DNA from: Treponema sp.
GTDB taxonomy: Bacteria > Spirochaetota > Spirochaetia > Treponematales > Breznakiellaceae
Direction: 5' to 3'
Length of the DNA: 11,554 nucleotides
Assembly: GCA_031258265.1 (NCBI GenBank)
Contig: JAIRNB010000130.1
Coordinates: forward strand, 1 to 11,554
This document shows, in pieces, positions 1-5,486 of the stretch (positions within the stretch are counted from its first letter, which is position 1; each line of letters starts with the position of its first letter). The translations under genes and the position numbers were made by a program. Under the pieces are notes generated by a model, which was given only the letters and a program-made list of their open reading frames with translations, ran no database searches and had not been told where the DNA came from.

Positions 1-834
1 AAAACCGATAATCCCAGGGAACTTTTTATCTTTCATGAAACTCAGGAATTTCAGGAATACCTGGTAACCCAGCGTAAATGGGTGGAACGGGGCTACACCC
101 AGCCGGATGTGGCGTCCTCAAACGACCAGGGGACTGACGGCATGCTTTCCGGCAAATACGCCGGATCGGTTAATTCCCAGGGCATTGCCACAACCCTTAA
201 CGGGCTGATTGTCCCCGCCCGGTCGGGACATCCCGACTGGGAAATAGGCTACATGAATTTCGGGGAAATGTATAAGTGGAGCTACCGGGCCCATCCCACC
301 TTCATGGCCTTTGCCGTCCCCATAGCCGCCAGGTACCCGGAACGGTCCCTGCTTTTCGCCAGGGAGCTCTTAACCAATAAAGAACTTTGGCAGCTTTACG
401 ATATGGGGATAGAGGGCGCCCATTATAAAATCGAAGACGGCTACTATGTTTCCCTTAACGATCCTATCAACCCCGGTTATTTACAGAGCGCCAGCGGCCT
501 TACCCCCTATTTTTTCCGGGAGGATTTTAAGCATTATTCCAAAGATTACCAGTGGGCCCTGGACTATGAACGGGACCGCATGGCCCCCTACGAGGTTACC
601 AACTATTTTGAAGGTTTCCCCGAAGATTACACCCCCTACAGGGATAAGGTAACCGCCATGTCGGAGGTAAACAGCCAGTACACCTGGCCCCTCCTCTTGG
701 GTACTATTCCCAACCCCCTGGAGGCCCTGAAAGATGTAAACCGGCGCCTGGACGAGGCGGGCCGGCAGGAAGTTGTCCAGCGGGTCATCGAACAGTACCA
801 GGCCTACCTTGACAGCCTGGGAGTTCCAAAATGA
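1..834 (+). CDS. ABC transporter extracellular solute-binding protein, DUF3502/LipO-like, 3' part
   Basis: The reading frame is open from base 1, so the start and signal peptide lie outside the window; the GTG at 82 is internal. About 277 C-terminal residues are visible, ending in TGA at 832-834. The sequence resembles family 1 solute-binding proteins with the C-terminal DUF3502 domain (LipO-like): a segment reading GIATTLNGLIVPARSGHPDW, many aromatic residues in the middle as expected for a sugar cleft, and a terminal helical stretch (DVNRRLDEAGRQEVVQRVIE followed by QYQAYLDSLG) typical of the end of that domain. In the family the protein is a lipid-anchored or periplasmic receptor that delivers oligosaccharides or related solutes to an ABC permease. 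No permease or ATPase gene follows, so those genes would have to lie upstream or elsewhere. The family call is from recognition of sequence style, and the substrate cannot be told. Confidence 0.72.
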   Translation, partial: KTDNPRELFIFHETQEFQEYLVTQRKWVERGYTQPDVASSNDQGTDGMLSGKYAGSVNSQGIATTLNGLIVPARSGHPDWEIGYMNFGEMYKWSYRAHPTFMAFAVPIAARYPERSLLFARELLTNKELWQLYDMGIEGAHYKIEDGYYVSLNDPINPGYLQSASGLTPYFFREDFKHYSKDYQWALDYERDRMAPYEVTNYFEGFPEDYTPYRDKVTAMSEVNSQYTWPLLLGTIPNPLEALKDVNRRLDEAGRQEVVQRVIEQYQAYLDSLGVPK

Positions 835-893
835 GCCTCCGCGGGGCTTGCCCCGCAGTATCTTTAGCGTTACTTTAGTCCGAACGGAGGCTC
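833..893. repeat. Nested inverted repeat at the 3' end of the solute-binding protein gene
   Basis: An outer perfect 9-bp dyad GAGCCTCCG (833-841) / CGGAGGCTC (885-893) begins inside the stop codon. It encloses a second perfect hairpin, GCGGGGC-TT-GCCCCGC (841-856). The transcript could fold into one branched structure just after translation ends. There is no T-run after it, so an intrinsic terminator is not proven; an mRNA 3'-end stabiliser or a dispersed repeat is equally possible. Confidence 0.6.
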
Positions 894-908
894 GGTCGTA
901 AGGAAATT

Positions 909-914
909 TATAAT
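909..914 (+). promoter_or_regulatory. Possible -10 box for the MBL-fold gene
   Basis: TATAAT at 909-914 is a perfect sigma-70 -10 hexamer in a GC-rich setting and lies upstream of the gene starting at 1057. No recognisable -35 hexamer lies 16-18 bases upstream. If used, transcription would start near 921, placing the inverted repeat at 918-992 almost whole in the leader. Confidence 0.25.
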
Positions 915-917
915 ACT

Positions 918-992
918 GTCTGGTTCAATACCAAATTTTTGTAAACGTTGCATTATTTGAGCCGCGGCAAGCCGCGGGGTATTAAACCAGAC
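918..992. repeat. Long imperfect inverted repeat enclosing a GC hairpin
   Basis: Arms of 15 bases, 918-932 and 978-992, are complementary at 14 of 15 positions (GTCTGGTTCAATACC against GGTATTAAACCAGAC). A perfect hairpin CCGCGGC-AA-GCCGCGG (962-977) sits directly against the right arm inside the loop. The layout, a long arm pair with a GC hairpin within, resembles a small palindromic repeat unit or a folded mRNA leader of the next gene. Confidence 0.55.
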
Positions 993-1018
993 TCTCGAAT
1001 AAGCCTTATTTAGGGGAA

Positions 1019-1037
1019 CGGCCCCGGCACGGGGCCG
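1019..1037 (+). repeat. GC hairpin just before the MBL-fold gene's ribosome binding site
   Basis: CGGCCCCG-GCA-CGGGGCCG is a perfect 8-bp stem with a 3-base loop. It ends 5 bases before the AAGGAGAGG ribosome binding site (1042-1050) of the gene starting at 1057. Its closeness could affect translation or processing of that mRNA. Confidence 0.5.
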
Positions 1038-1056
1038 CTTCAAGGAGAGGAAAATC

Positions 1057-1908
1057 ATGGATTCCAAATTTTTTACCACGAAGGAAATCGCCCCCGGAAC
1101 AACCCTTATCGGGGGCCTGGGGAACGAGCAGTGCTACCTCCTGGAAGGAAAGGACCGGGCCCTGCTCATCGACGCCCTTACCGGGGCGGGAAACCTGCGG
1201 GCCTTTTGCCGGGAGCTGACGGACCTTCCCGTCACCCTGGTGAACACCCACGGGCACCTGGACCACGCGGGGGGAAATTTTGACTTTGGGGAATGTTTTA
1301 TCCACCCCGGCGACATCCCCCTGGTCTATGAAATAGAAACCGCCGGCCGCATGGGCTTTGTCGCAAACATGATGAAAACCACGGGCCGGAACATGGTTCT
1401 CCGCGAGGAAGACTTTACCGCCCCCCGGCCTATCAAGACTCTCCCCGTCACCGGCGGCTACGTTTTTGATCTGGGCGGCAGGAAAATTGAAGTCATCACC
1501 GTTCCCGGCCACACCAGGGGCACGATTGTCCTCCTGGACCGGGGCAGCCGGCTCCTCTTTTCCGGGGACGCCTGCAATGTCAACACCCTCCTGTTTCTTC
1601 CCCATTCAACCTCGATAGAAGAATACCGGGAAAGCCTTCTCCATTTCAAAACTTTCCAGCCCTATTTTGACGTGATGTGGGGGGGCCATGGCCCCTGGGA
1701 GGTTCCCAAGATCATCATTGACGAGGCCATCGAGCTTTGCGATGAAATTCTGGCGGGAACCGATGACGCCGAACCCAATGAATTCCTGGGCCGCCCCTGT
1801 TTTTACGGCAAAAAGAAAGACCAGCAGTTCAAGCGGCTGGACGGAAAATTAGCTAACATCGCCTACAGCAAGGATAATATCCGTAACCCCATTACGGGCA
1901 AACTCTAA
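1057..1908 (+). CDS. MBL-fold metallo-hydrolase
   Basis: A 283-residue single-domain metallo-beta-lactamase-fold protein without signal peptide or membrane segment, so presumably cytoplasmic. The metal ligands are all visible: the HxHxDH motif in NTHGHLDHAGG (H65, H67, D69, H70), H152 in VPGHTRGT, D171 in FSGDAC, and H211 in GGHGPWEVP. A two-zinc (or iron) hydrolase is therefore likely. Family members cleave thioesters, phosphodiesters, lactones or other small substrates, and the sequence does not tell which; a glyoxalase II-like activity is one option. The ATG at 1057 follows a good ribosome binding site (AAGGAGAGG, 1042-1050). The gene stands alone between two repeat-rich gaps, with no obvious functional partner. 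The family assignment is firm, the substrate unknown. Confidence 0.9.
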   Translation: MDSKFFTTKEIAPGTTLIGGLGNEQCYLLEGKDRALLIDALTGAGNLRAFCRELTDLPVTLVNTHGHLDHAGGNFDFGECFIHPGDIPLVYEIETAGRMGFVANMMKTTGRNMVLREEDFTAPRPIKTLPVTGGYVFDLGGRKIEVITVPGHTRGTIVLLDRGSRLLFSGDACNVNTLLFLPHSTSIEEYRESLLHFKTFQPYFDVMWGGHGPWEVPKIIIDEAIELCDEILAGTDDAEPNEFLGRPCFYGKKKDQQFKRLDGKLANIAYSKDNIRNPITGKL

Positions 1909-1914
1909 ACTATT

Positions 1915-2005
1915 TGGGCGCATCCCCGGCCCTGCGGGCCGGGGACCGGGCTATCGCTGCAATCTTTTGGCTGCGCCAAAAGTATTTCCGCTCTATCCCT
2001 TGCGC
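1915..2005 (+). repeat. Structured repeat cassette, copy A (two hairpins between GCGCA/TGCGC ends)
   Basis: The element runs from TGGGCGCA to TTGCGC, whose ends (GCGCA / TGCGC) are complementary. Inside are hairpin 1, TCCCCGGCCC-TGC-GGGCCGGGGA (1923-1945), then CCGGGCTATCGCTGCAAT, then hairpin 2, CTTTTGGC-TGC-GCCAAAAG (1964-1982), then GTATTTCCG and a TATCCC block. The same order of conserved blocks occurs at 11088-11194 with quite different but again perfectly paired stems, so this is a real repeat family selected for structure. It starts 6 bases after the stop codon of the MBL gene, so it may act as a 3'-end structure. There is no T-run. Confidence 0.75.
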
Positions 2006-2011
2006 GGCCCC

Positions 2012-2148
2012 CTGATTGAGCAAGACTCCGGCTTTGCTGTAACATTACCGCCATAAACGATACGGCCGGGCCGGAATACGGCACTGTCTTTGACGCTGCC
2101 CAGACCCTGGTCCTCCCGCCGGGAACCGCTGATCAACTGCCAAAATAG
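2012..2148 (+). pseudogene. Possible remnant of a gene 3' end, frameshifted
   Basis: Right after repeat copy A, frame 2 reads LIEQDSGFAVTLPP and then stops at 2054-2056. From about there frame 1 continues as INDTAGPEYGTVFDAAQ, TLVLPPGTADQLPK and a TAG stop at 2146-2148. The two pieces look protein-like and have the GC-rich third positions of real genes here, so they could be the degraded tail of a lost gene with one frameshift. The evidence is only composition; the stretch is short enough to be open by chance. I do not recognise the family. Confidence 0.22.
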
Positions 2149-2191
2149 AGGAGCGGAAAAAGACCGGGCCGATAGTAAAGGGAGGTTTTCC

Positions 2192-3481
2192 GTGCATACC
2201 AAGGGTAAGGCATTTTTTCTTGCGTTCTTCTTTGCCGCCTTGGGGATTTTATACGGGCAGAGCGCGGAGAGGACAAGGCCCGCCGATGATCTGCTGTTCA
2301 AGATCGCGGTCTACGGGCCCAGTGACGATATATTTATCTGGTGGGGCCATGCCGCCCTGGTTGTCGAGAATACCAGATGGAACTACTCCAGGGTTTTTGA
2401 CTGGGGTATATTTTCGTATCCCAGCGACGATTTTTTGACCGACTTTCTCCGGGATCAGATTAGCTACAAGAGTACCGTAGATTCTCCTGATATGCAGATG
2501 TACATTGACGAGGACCGGGATATTACCGTTTATACCCTGGACCTTGACGCGGACGGGAAGGAAATTATCCTGCGTTACGCGGAGGACAATGTACTCCCGG
2601 AAAATTGTTACTACAACTACCATGAATTCCGGGACAACTGTTCTACCCGGGTCCGCGATATTATTGATATGGGAACCGGGGGCCGGTTTAAGGAATGGGC
2701 GCTTAACACCCCGGGACGCTTCAGCATCCGGCAGCATCTGCGGCGTTTTACCTGGTTCAGGCCCGCTTCCGACTGGTTCCTCGATTTTTTGATGGGACAG
2801 GATTTGGATGCCCCGGTTACCCGCTGGGACGAAATGTTCTTACCGGTAGAGCTGGGACGGGGGATTAGCGATTTTACTTATACCGATTCTTTGGGCGCGG
2901 AACATAAACTGGTAACTTCAGTAGAACTGCTCAACGCCAGCAAAAACCGGCCGCCGGTATTAAACGCGGCCCCGCGGCGCTGGCCCGGCGATCTTCTGCT
3001 GGGCCTGCTGTCCGCGATCCTGGCGGCGGGCATACGGGAGCTTCGTAAAAAACGGCCCCTGGCCGGAAGGATAGCCTGGGGGCTCTGCCAAAGCGCGGCG
3101 GGACTCTGCCTGGGGATCAGCGGCTGTATTTTGGTTTATGCCTGGTTTTTTATGAAAAACGATTACATACAGCAAAATATAAATCTGCTGTTCATAAACC
3201 CGCTGTTTTTGGCGGCGGTTCCCCTGGGTATTCTAAGCGCGGCCAATAAATTAAACGCCATAAAACCGGAAAAATGCCTGAGGGTACTCTGGACTTACGC
3301 GGCCGCCGCGGGTATTATCACGCAATTTTTAAGGATACTTCCCATCTTTTTCCAGCAAAACCAGTCCACGGCGGCCCTTATTTTACCGGCGCTGGTGGTG
3401 TTCAGCTTCGGCGCGGAAGGCTGCGGCCCCCTTTTCCCCGCCCGTGTTAAAAAGGACGGGGGCGTTGGGCTTACAGGGTAA
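2192..3481 (+). CDS. DUF4105 (Lnb N-terminal periplasmic domain) protein with C-terminal membrane domain
   Basis: I chose the GTG at 2192: GGGAGG (2180-2185) sits 6 bases upstream, and this start gives a clean signal peptide or anchor (hydrophobic residues 7-21). The frame is open further up, to 2090, but without such signals. The product is 429 residues. Residues about 32-245 look like DUF4105: IWWGHAALVVEN (His53), an aromatic block WGIFSYPSDDF, and NYHEFRDNCSTRVRDIID with Cys150. Residues about 267-409 hold four or five hydrophobic helices. The protein thus seems to expose an N-terminal domain on the outer face of the inner membrane. Function is unproven in the family. The order His...NC resembles permuted papain/LRAT-like folds, so a thiol hydrolase or acyltransferase is my inference. 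Its stop overlaps by 11 bases the convergent gene at 3471-4049. Confidence 0.72.
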   Translation: MHTKGKAFFLAFFFAALGILYGQSAERTRPADDLLFKIAVYGPSDDIFIWWGHAALVVENTRWNYSRVFDWGIFSYPSDDFLTDFLRDQISYKSTVDSPDMQMYIDEDRDITVYTLDLDADGKEIILRYAEDNVLPENCYYNYHEFRDNCSTRVRDIIDMGTGGRFKEWALNTPGRFSIRQHLRRFTWFRPASDWFLDFLMGQDLDAPVTRWDEMFLPVELGRGISDFTYTDSLGAEHKLVTSVELLNASKNRPPVLNAAPRRWPGDLLLGLLSAILAAGIRELRKKRPLAGRIAWGLCQSAAGLCLGISGCILVYAWFFMKNDYIQQNINLLFINPLFLAAVPLGILSAANKLNAIKPEKCLRVLWTYAAAAGIITQFLRILPIFFQQNQSTAALILPALVVFSFGAEGCGPLFPARVKKDGGVGLTG

Positions 3482-4049
3482 TTCCGTTTTTCCGCCCCTC
3501 CGCCATGGCCTTGGCCGCCGCGTAGGCGGCCTGTTTCTTATAATCGTTATTCCAGCGGTTAACGCTGATATAGTCGAAAATTACCGCCCCCGTATGGCGG
3601 CAGAGCCGGTCCATCTGCTCAAGGCAGGAAAGGGCCCCGTTGCCGGAACCCCCCGGGGAGGCGGCCAGGAGCGTCTGTTTACCGGCGAATACAGAATCCG
3701 CCGCCCGTCCGCCAAATTGTTTGGTTGCCTCGCAGCGGCGCAGCCGGTCAAAGAAGCATTTGATCCCCTCCGCCATTTCCCCCCAGTACACGGGGCTGAT
3801 AAAACACAGGAGATCCGCCTCCTTAACCGCCTCCTGGGCGCCGTTAAAGCCGTCATCCCCAAAGGCGCAGCGATGCTGTTCCCGGCAGCTTCCCCAGCCG
3901 TCGCCGCAGACATGGCAGCGTTCCAGTTTATCCACCGCCAGAATTTCCATAGCGGCGCCCCCGTCCCGGCCTCCCCGCAGAATTTCCTGGGTCAGCGCGT
4001 GGCACAGACCTTTTTGCTTGGGATTCCCGGTAATAACAAGAAATTTCAT
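3471..4049 (-). CDS. Flavodoxin-fold NAD(P)H-dependent FMN reductase family protein
   Basis: A 192-residue protein starting at the ATG at 4049 (minus strand), preceded by AAGGAGAGGGCT; the frame is open further upstream to 4268, but that part is low-complexity and crosses the flaB1 promoter. It begins KFLVITGNPKQKG, a beta strand plus phosphate loop for FMN. It continues with EADLLCFISPVYWGEMAEG, the second flavin-contact region of the flavodoxin_2/NADPH-dependent FMN reductase group, and AASPGGSGNG. Four cysteines (45, 48, 55, 61) in CHVCGDGWGSCREQHRC could hold a metal or Fe-S centre, as in iron-sulphur flavoproteins, but the spacing (C-x2-C-x6-C-x5-C) is not the classic compact one. A cytoplasmic electron-transfer or quinone/nitro-type reductase is likely; the substrate is unknown. 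It is transcribed away from the flagellar block. Confidence 0.82.
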   Translation of the reverse strand: MKFLVITGNPKQKGLCHALTQEILRGGRDGGAAMEILAVDKLERCHVCGDGWGSCREQHRCAFGDDGFNGAQEAVKEADLLCFISPVYWGEMAEGIKCFFDRLRRCEATKQFGGRAADSVFAGKQTLLAASPGGSGNGALSCLEQMDRLCRHTGAVIFDYISVNRWNNDYKKQAAYAAAKAMAEGRKNGITL

Positions 4050-4131
4050 AGCCCTCTCCTTAAATTTGATTCCCCATTCAGATGAAGCTAAGACCTGAGA
4101 TCTTATAAGCGCCCAGACTGTAGTATTTCCG

Positions 4132-4169
4132 AAAAAAAACCTCAAGTGCGCCGGGACCGGCGCCGATAA
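4132..4169 (+). promoter_or_regulatory. Sigma-28 (FliA) promoter for flaB1
   Basis: GCCGATAA at 4162-4169 is identical to the sigma-28 -10 consensus. Twelve bases upstream lies TCAAGTGC (4142-4149), matching 5 of 8 positions of the -35 consensus TAAAGTTT. An eight-A tract at 4132-4139 directly upstream could act as an UP element. Transcription would begin near 4176, giving a leader of roughly 100 bases before flaB1. Sigma-28 control is the usual arrangement for late flagellar genes such as flagellin. Confidence 0.75.
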
Positions 4170-4236
4170 TGCTGTGAATTGGGGGGATTCGGGGCCGGCG
4201 TCCGCGGCGCCCCGCCTCCGGCGCCTCCCGTTCAAA

Positions 4237-4273
4237 CTAAGGCACGGATGCCTTAGTAGAGTATTCAAGGAGG
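4237..4273 (+). promoter_or_regulatory. Probable CsrA-binding leader of flaB1 (hairpin plus Shine-Dalgarno)
   Basis: A perfect hairpin CTAAGGCA-CGGA-TGCCTTAG (4237-4256) shows ACGGA at its loop; the octamer CACGGATG (4243-4250) fits the CsrA pattern CANGGANG. Ten bases on, the Shine-Dalgarno CAAGGAGG (4266-4273) fits the same pattern. One site in a hairpin loop and one over the ribosome binding site is the arrangement known for B. subtilis hag. The csrA and fliW genes themselves are not in this window, so binding is inferred. Confidence 0.55.
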
Positions 4274-4279
4274 ATGATT

Positions 4280-5140
4280 ATGATCATCAACCACAACCTG
4301 TCCGCCATGTTTGCGGACCGGTCCCTCAAGGTTACCCAGTCCAGCCTTACTAAAAATTTGGAAAAACTCTCTTCCGGCCTAAGAATCAACCGGGCGGGGG
4401 ATGACGCTTCCGGGCTGGCGGTATCCGAGAAGATGAGGAGTCAGATCCGGGGTCTTAACCAGGCTTCCGCCAACGCGGCCAACGGCATCTCCTTTATCCA
4501 GACCAGCGAAGGTTACCTCCAGGAAACCGAAGATATTCTCCAGCGGATTCGGGAACTGGCGGTCCAGTCCGCCAACGGCATCTACACCGATGAAGACCGC
4601 ATGATGATCCAGGTGGAGGTTTCCCAACTGGTGGACGAGGTTGACCGGATAGCCAGCCATGCCCAGTTCAACGGCATGAACCTGCTGACCGGCCGCTTTG
4701 CCCGGCTGACAGGGGACAACCAGGTTACCGCTTCCATGTGGTTCCATATCGGCGCCAACATGGACCAGCGGGAACAGGTATTCATCGGCACCATGACAGC
4801 CAAGGGGCTGGGGCTGGGGGATCCGCAGGAAGATACCGGGCTCAACCTGGCCAGCCCCGAATCGGCAAACCAGGCCCTGGGTACCCTGGACGCCGCCCTC
4901 AGGATAGTCAACAAGCAGCGGGCCGATCTTGGGGCCTACCAGAACCGCCTGGAACACGCCATTGTGGGTTTGGACATCGGGGCGGAGAACCTGCAGGCGT
5001 CGGAATCCCGAATCCGGGATACCAACATGGCCAATCTCATGGTCCAGTACACCCGGGATCAGATTCTTAGCCAGTCGGGGACCGCCATGCTGGCCCAGGC
5101 GAACCAGCGGACCACATCGGTCTTGCAACTTCTCCAGTAA
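4280..5140 (+). CDS. flaB1: Periplasmic flagellin FlaB1
   Basis: A 286-residue flagellin, the core filament subunit of the spirochaete periplasmic flagellum. The ATG at 4280 is chosen over the in-frame ATG at 4274 because the Shine-Dalgarno (4268-4273) is then 6 bases away and the protein starts MIINHNLSAMFADR, like its paralogue. The N-terminal D0/D1 region (residues 1-140) contains LSSGLRINRAGDDASGLAVS, and the C-terminal D1/D0 region ends AESRIRD-type, then GTAMLAQANQ and TSVLQLLQ. There is no D2/D3 insert, as usual for FlaB (about 285 residues). SMWFHIGANMDQR and YQNRLEHAIVGLDIGAENLQ are FlaB1-like features as I remember T. pallidum FlaB1. There is no signal peptide; export is through the flagellar type III apparatus. 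It is probably sigma-28 transcribed and CsrA-controlled. Which paralogue number it is remains less sure than that it is FlaB. Confidence 0.93.
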   Translation: MIINHNLSAMFADRSLKVTQSSLTKNLEKLSSGLRINRAGDDASGLAVSEKMRSQIRGLNQASANAANGISFIQTSEGYLQETEDILQRIRELAVQSANGIYTDEDRMMIQVEVSQLVDEVDRIASHAQFNGMNLLTGRFARLTGDNQVTASMWFHIGANMDQREQVFIGTMTAKGLGLGDPQEDTGLNLASPESANQALGTLDAALRIVNKQRADLGAYQNRLEHAIVGLDIGAENLQASESRIRDTNMANLMVQYTRDQILSQSGTAMLAQANQRTTSVLQLLQ

Positions 5141-5186
5141 AGTAGTAGTCTGTATATAGTCTATATATTGAAATAAGACTATTACT
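5141..5186 (+). other. AT-rich dyad immediately after the flaB1 stop codon
   Basis: AGTAGTAGTCT (5141-5151) pairs with AGACTATTACT (5176-5186) over 11 bp with one G-U. Inside, TATATAG (5153-5159) is followed by CTATATA (5161-5167). It starts at the base after TAA and is strikingly AT-rich for this GC-rich window. It could mark the 3' end of a flaB1 mRNA, but there is no GC stem with a T-run, so a classic terminator is not supported. Confidence 0.4.
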
Positions 5187-5442
5187 ATGGATTTTGAGTC
5201 CCCGCCTTTAAACTGCGGGGGCTGTAAAATCCCGGTTTATCGGCCCGGTTTGGCTTCGGCCTTGCCGGGCCACGGGTTCTTTGACAAAAATTCCCCCTTG
5301 CGGGGTACGGCGGTACGGAACATCTTTTTGCCGGGTGGCGGGAATTTTCCCCGGCGGCAGAAACCTGTTTCGTCCTGTAGGGCAGTCCGGCGGAAGCGGC
5401 GCGACGCTGATTCCGGTATGCCTAACCGTACAGGGCGACCCT
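5187..5442 (+). other. Long structured gap/leader between flaB1 and flaB3
   Basis: This stretch holds no gene I can support, although the flaB3 frame is open through it back to 5187. It contains several dyads: CCCCGC/GCGGGG (5200-5205/5215-5220); GGCCCGG/CCGGGCC (5242-5248/5265-5271), enclosing GGC-TTCG-GCC with a stable UUCG tetraloop; and GGGAA-TT-TTCCC (5340-5351). A perfect -35 hexamer TTGACA lies at 5281-5286, but nothing like a -10 follows at 16-18 bases. flaB3 may thus depend on read-through from flaB1 or on a promoter I cannot recognise. Confidence 0.45.
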
Positions 5443-5479
5443 GGCTATGGACAGCCGGCGGTTATTTAACGCAAGGAGG
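5443..5479 (+). promoter_or_regulatory. Probable CsrA-binding leader of flaB3 (hairpin plus Shine-Dalgarno)
   Basis: GGCT-ATGGAC-AGCC (5443-5456) is a short hairpin with ATGGA in the loop; flanking ACC (5438-5440) and GGT can extend it. Fifteen bases after the hairpin comes the Shine-Dalgarno CAAGGAGG (5472-5479), the same octamer as in front of flaB1. The layout mirrors the flaB1 leader, with about 26 bases between the two GGA cores (23 in flaB1). The stem is short, so this site is less sure than that of flaB1. Confidence 0.42.
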
Positions 5480-5486
5480 GGATAAT

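Noticed and set aside
2168..2175. GCCGATAG upstream of the DUF4105 gene as a sigma-28 -10 box
   Set aside because: There is no -35 at the right distance, and the start site would fall on the ribosome binding site at 2180-2185.
4050..4268. A 73-residue N-terminal extension of the flavodoxin-fold protein
   Set aside because: It would run through the flaB1 promoter and leader, is low-complexity, and the ATG at 4049 has a good ribosome binding site and begins at the first flavodoxin strand.
4379..5128. Long minus-strand open frames opposite flaB1, and others opposite fliD (8514-9665)
   Set aside because: They mirror the GC-rich codon use of real genes on the other strand, lack ribosome binding sites and resemble no family.
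5237..5244. GCCGATAA on the minus strand between flaB1 and flaB3, as for an antisense sigma-28 promoter
   Set aside because: The bases 11-12 upstream on that strand do not resemble TAAAGTTT and lie inside a GC hairpin; a chance match within the GGCCCGG dyad region is more likely.
5281..5286. TTGACA as the -35 of a flaB3 promoter
   Set aside because: No -10-like hexamer occurs 16-18 bases downstream; the sequence there is GC-rich.
5187..5486. A 100-residue N-terminal extension of FlaB3
   Set aside because: Flagellins of this group start MIINHN, a strong ribosome binding site precedes that ATG, and the upstream residues do not resemble flagellin.
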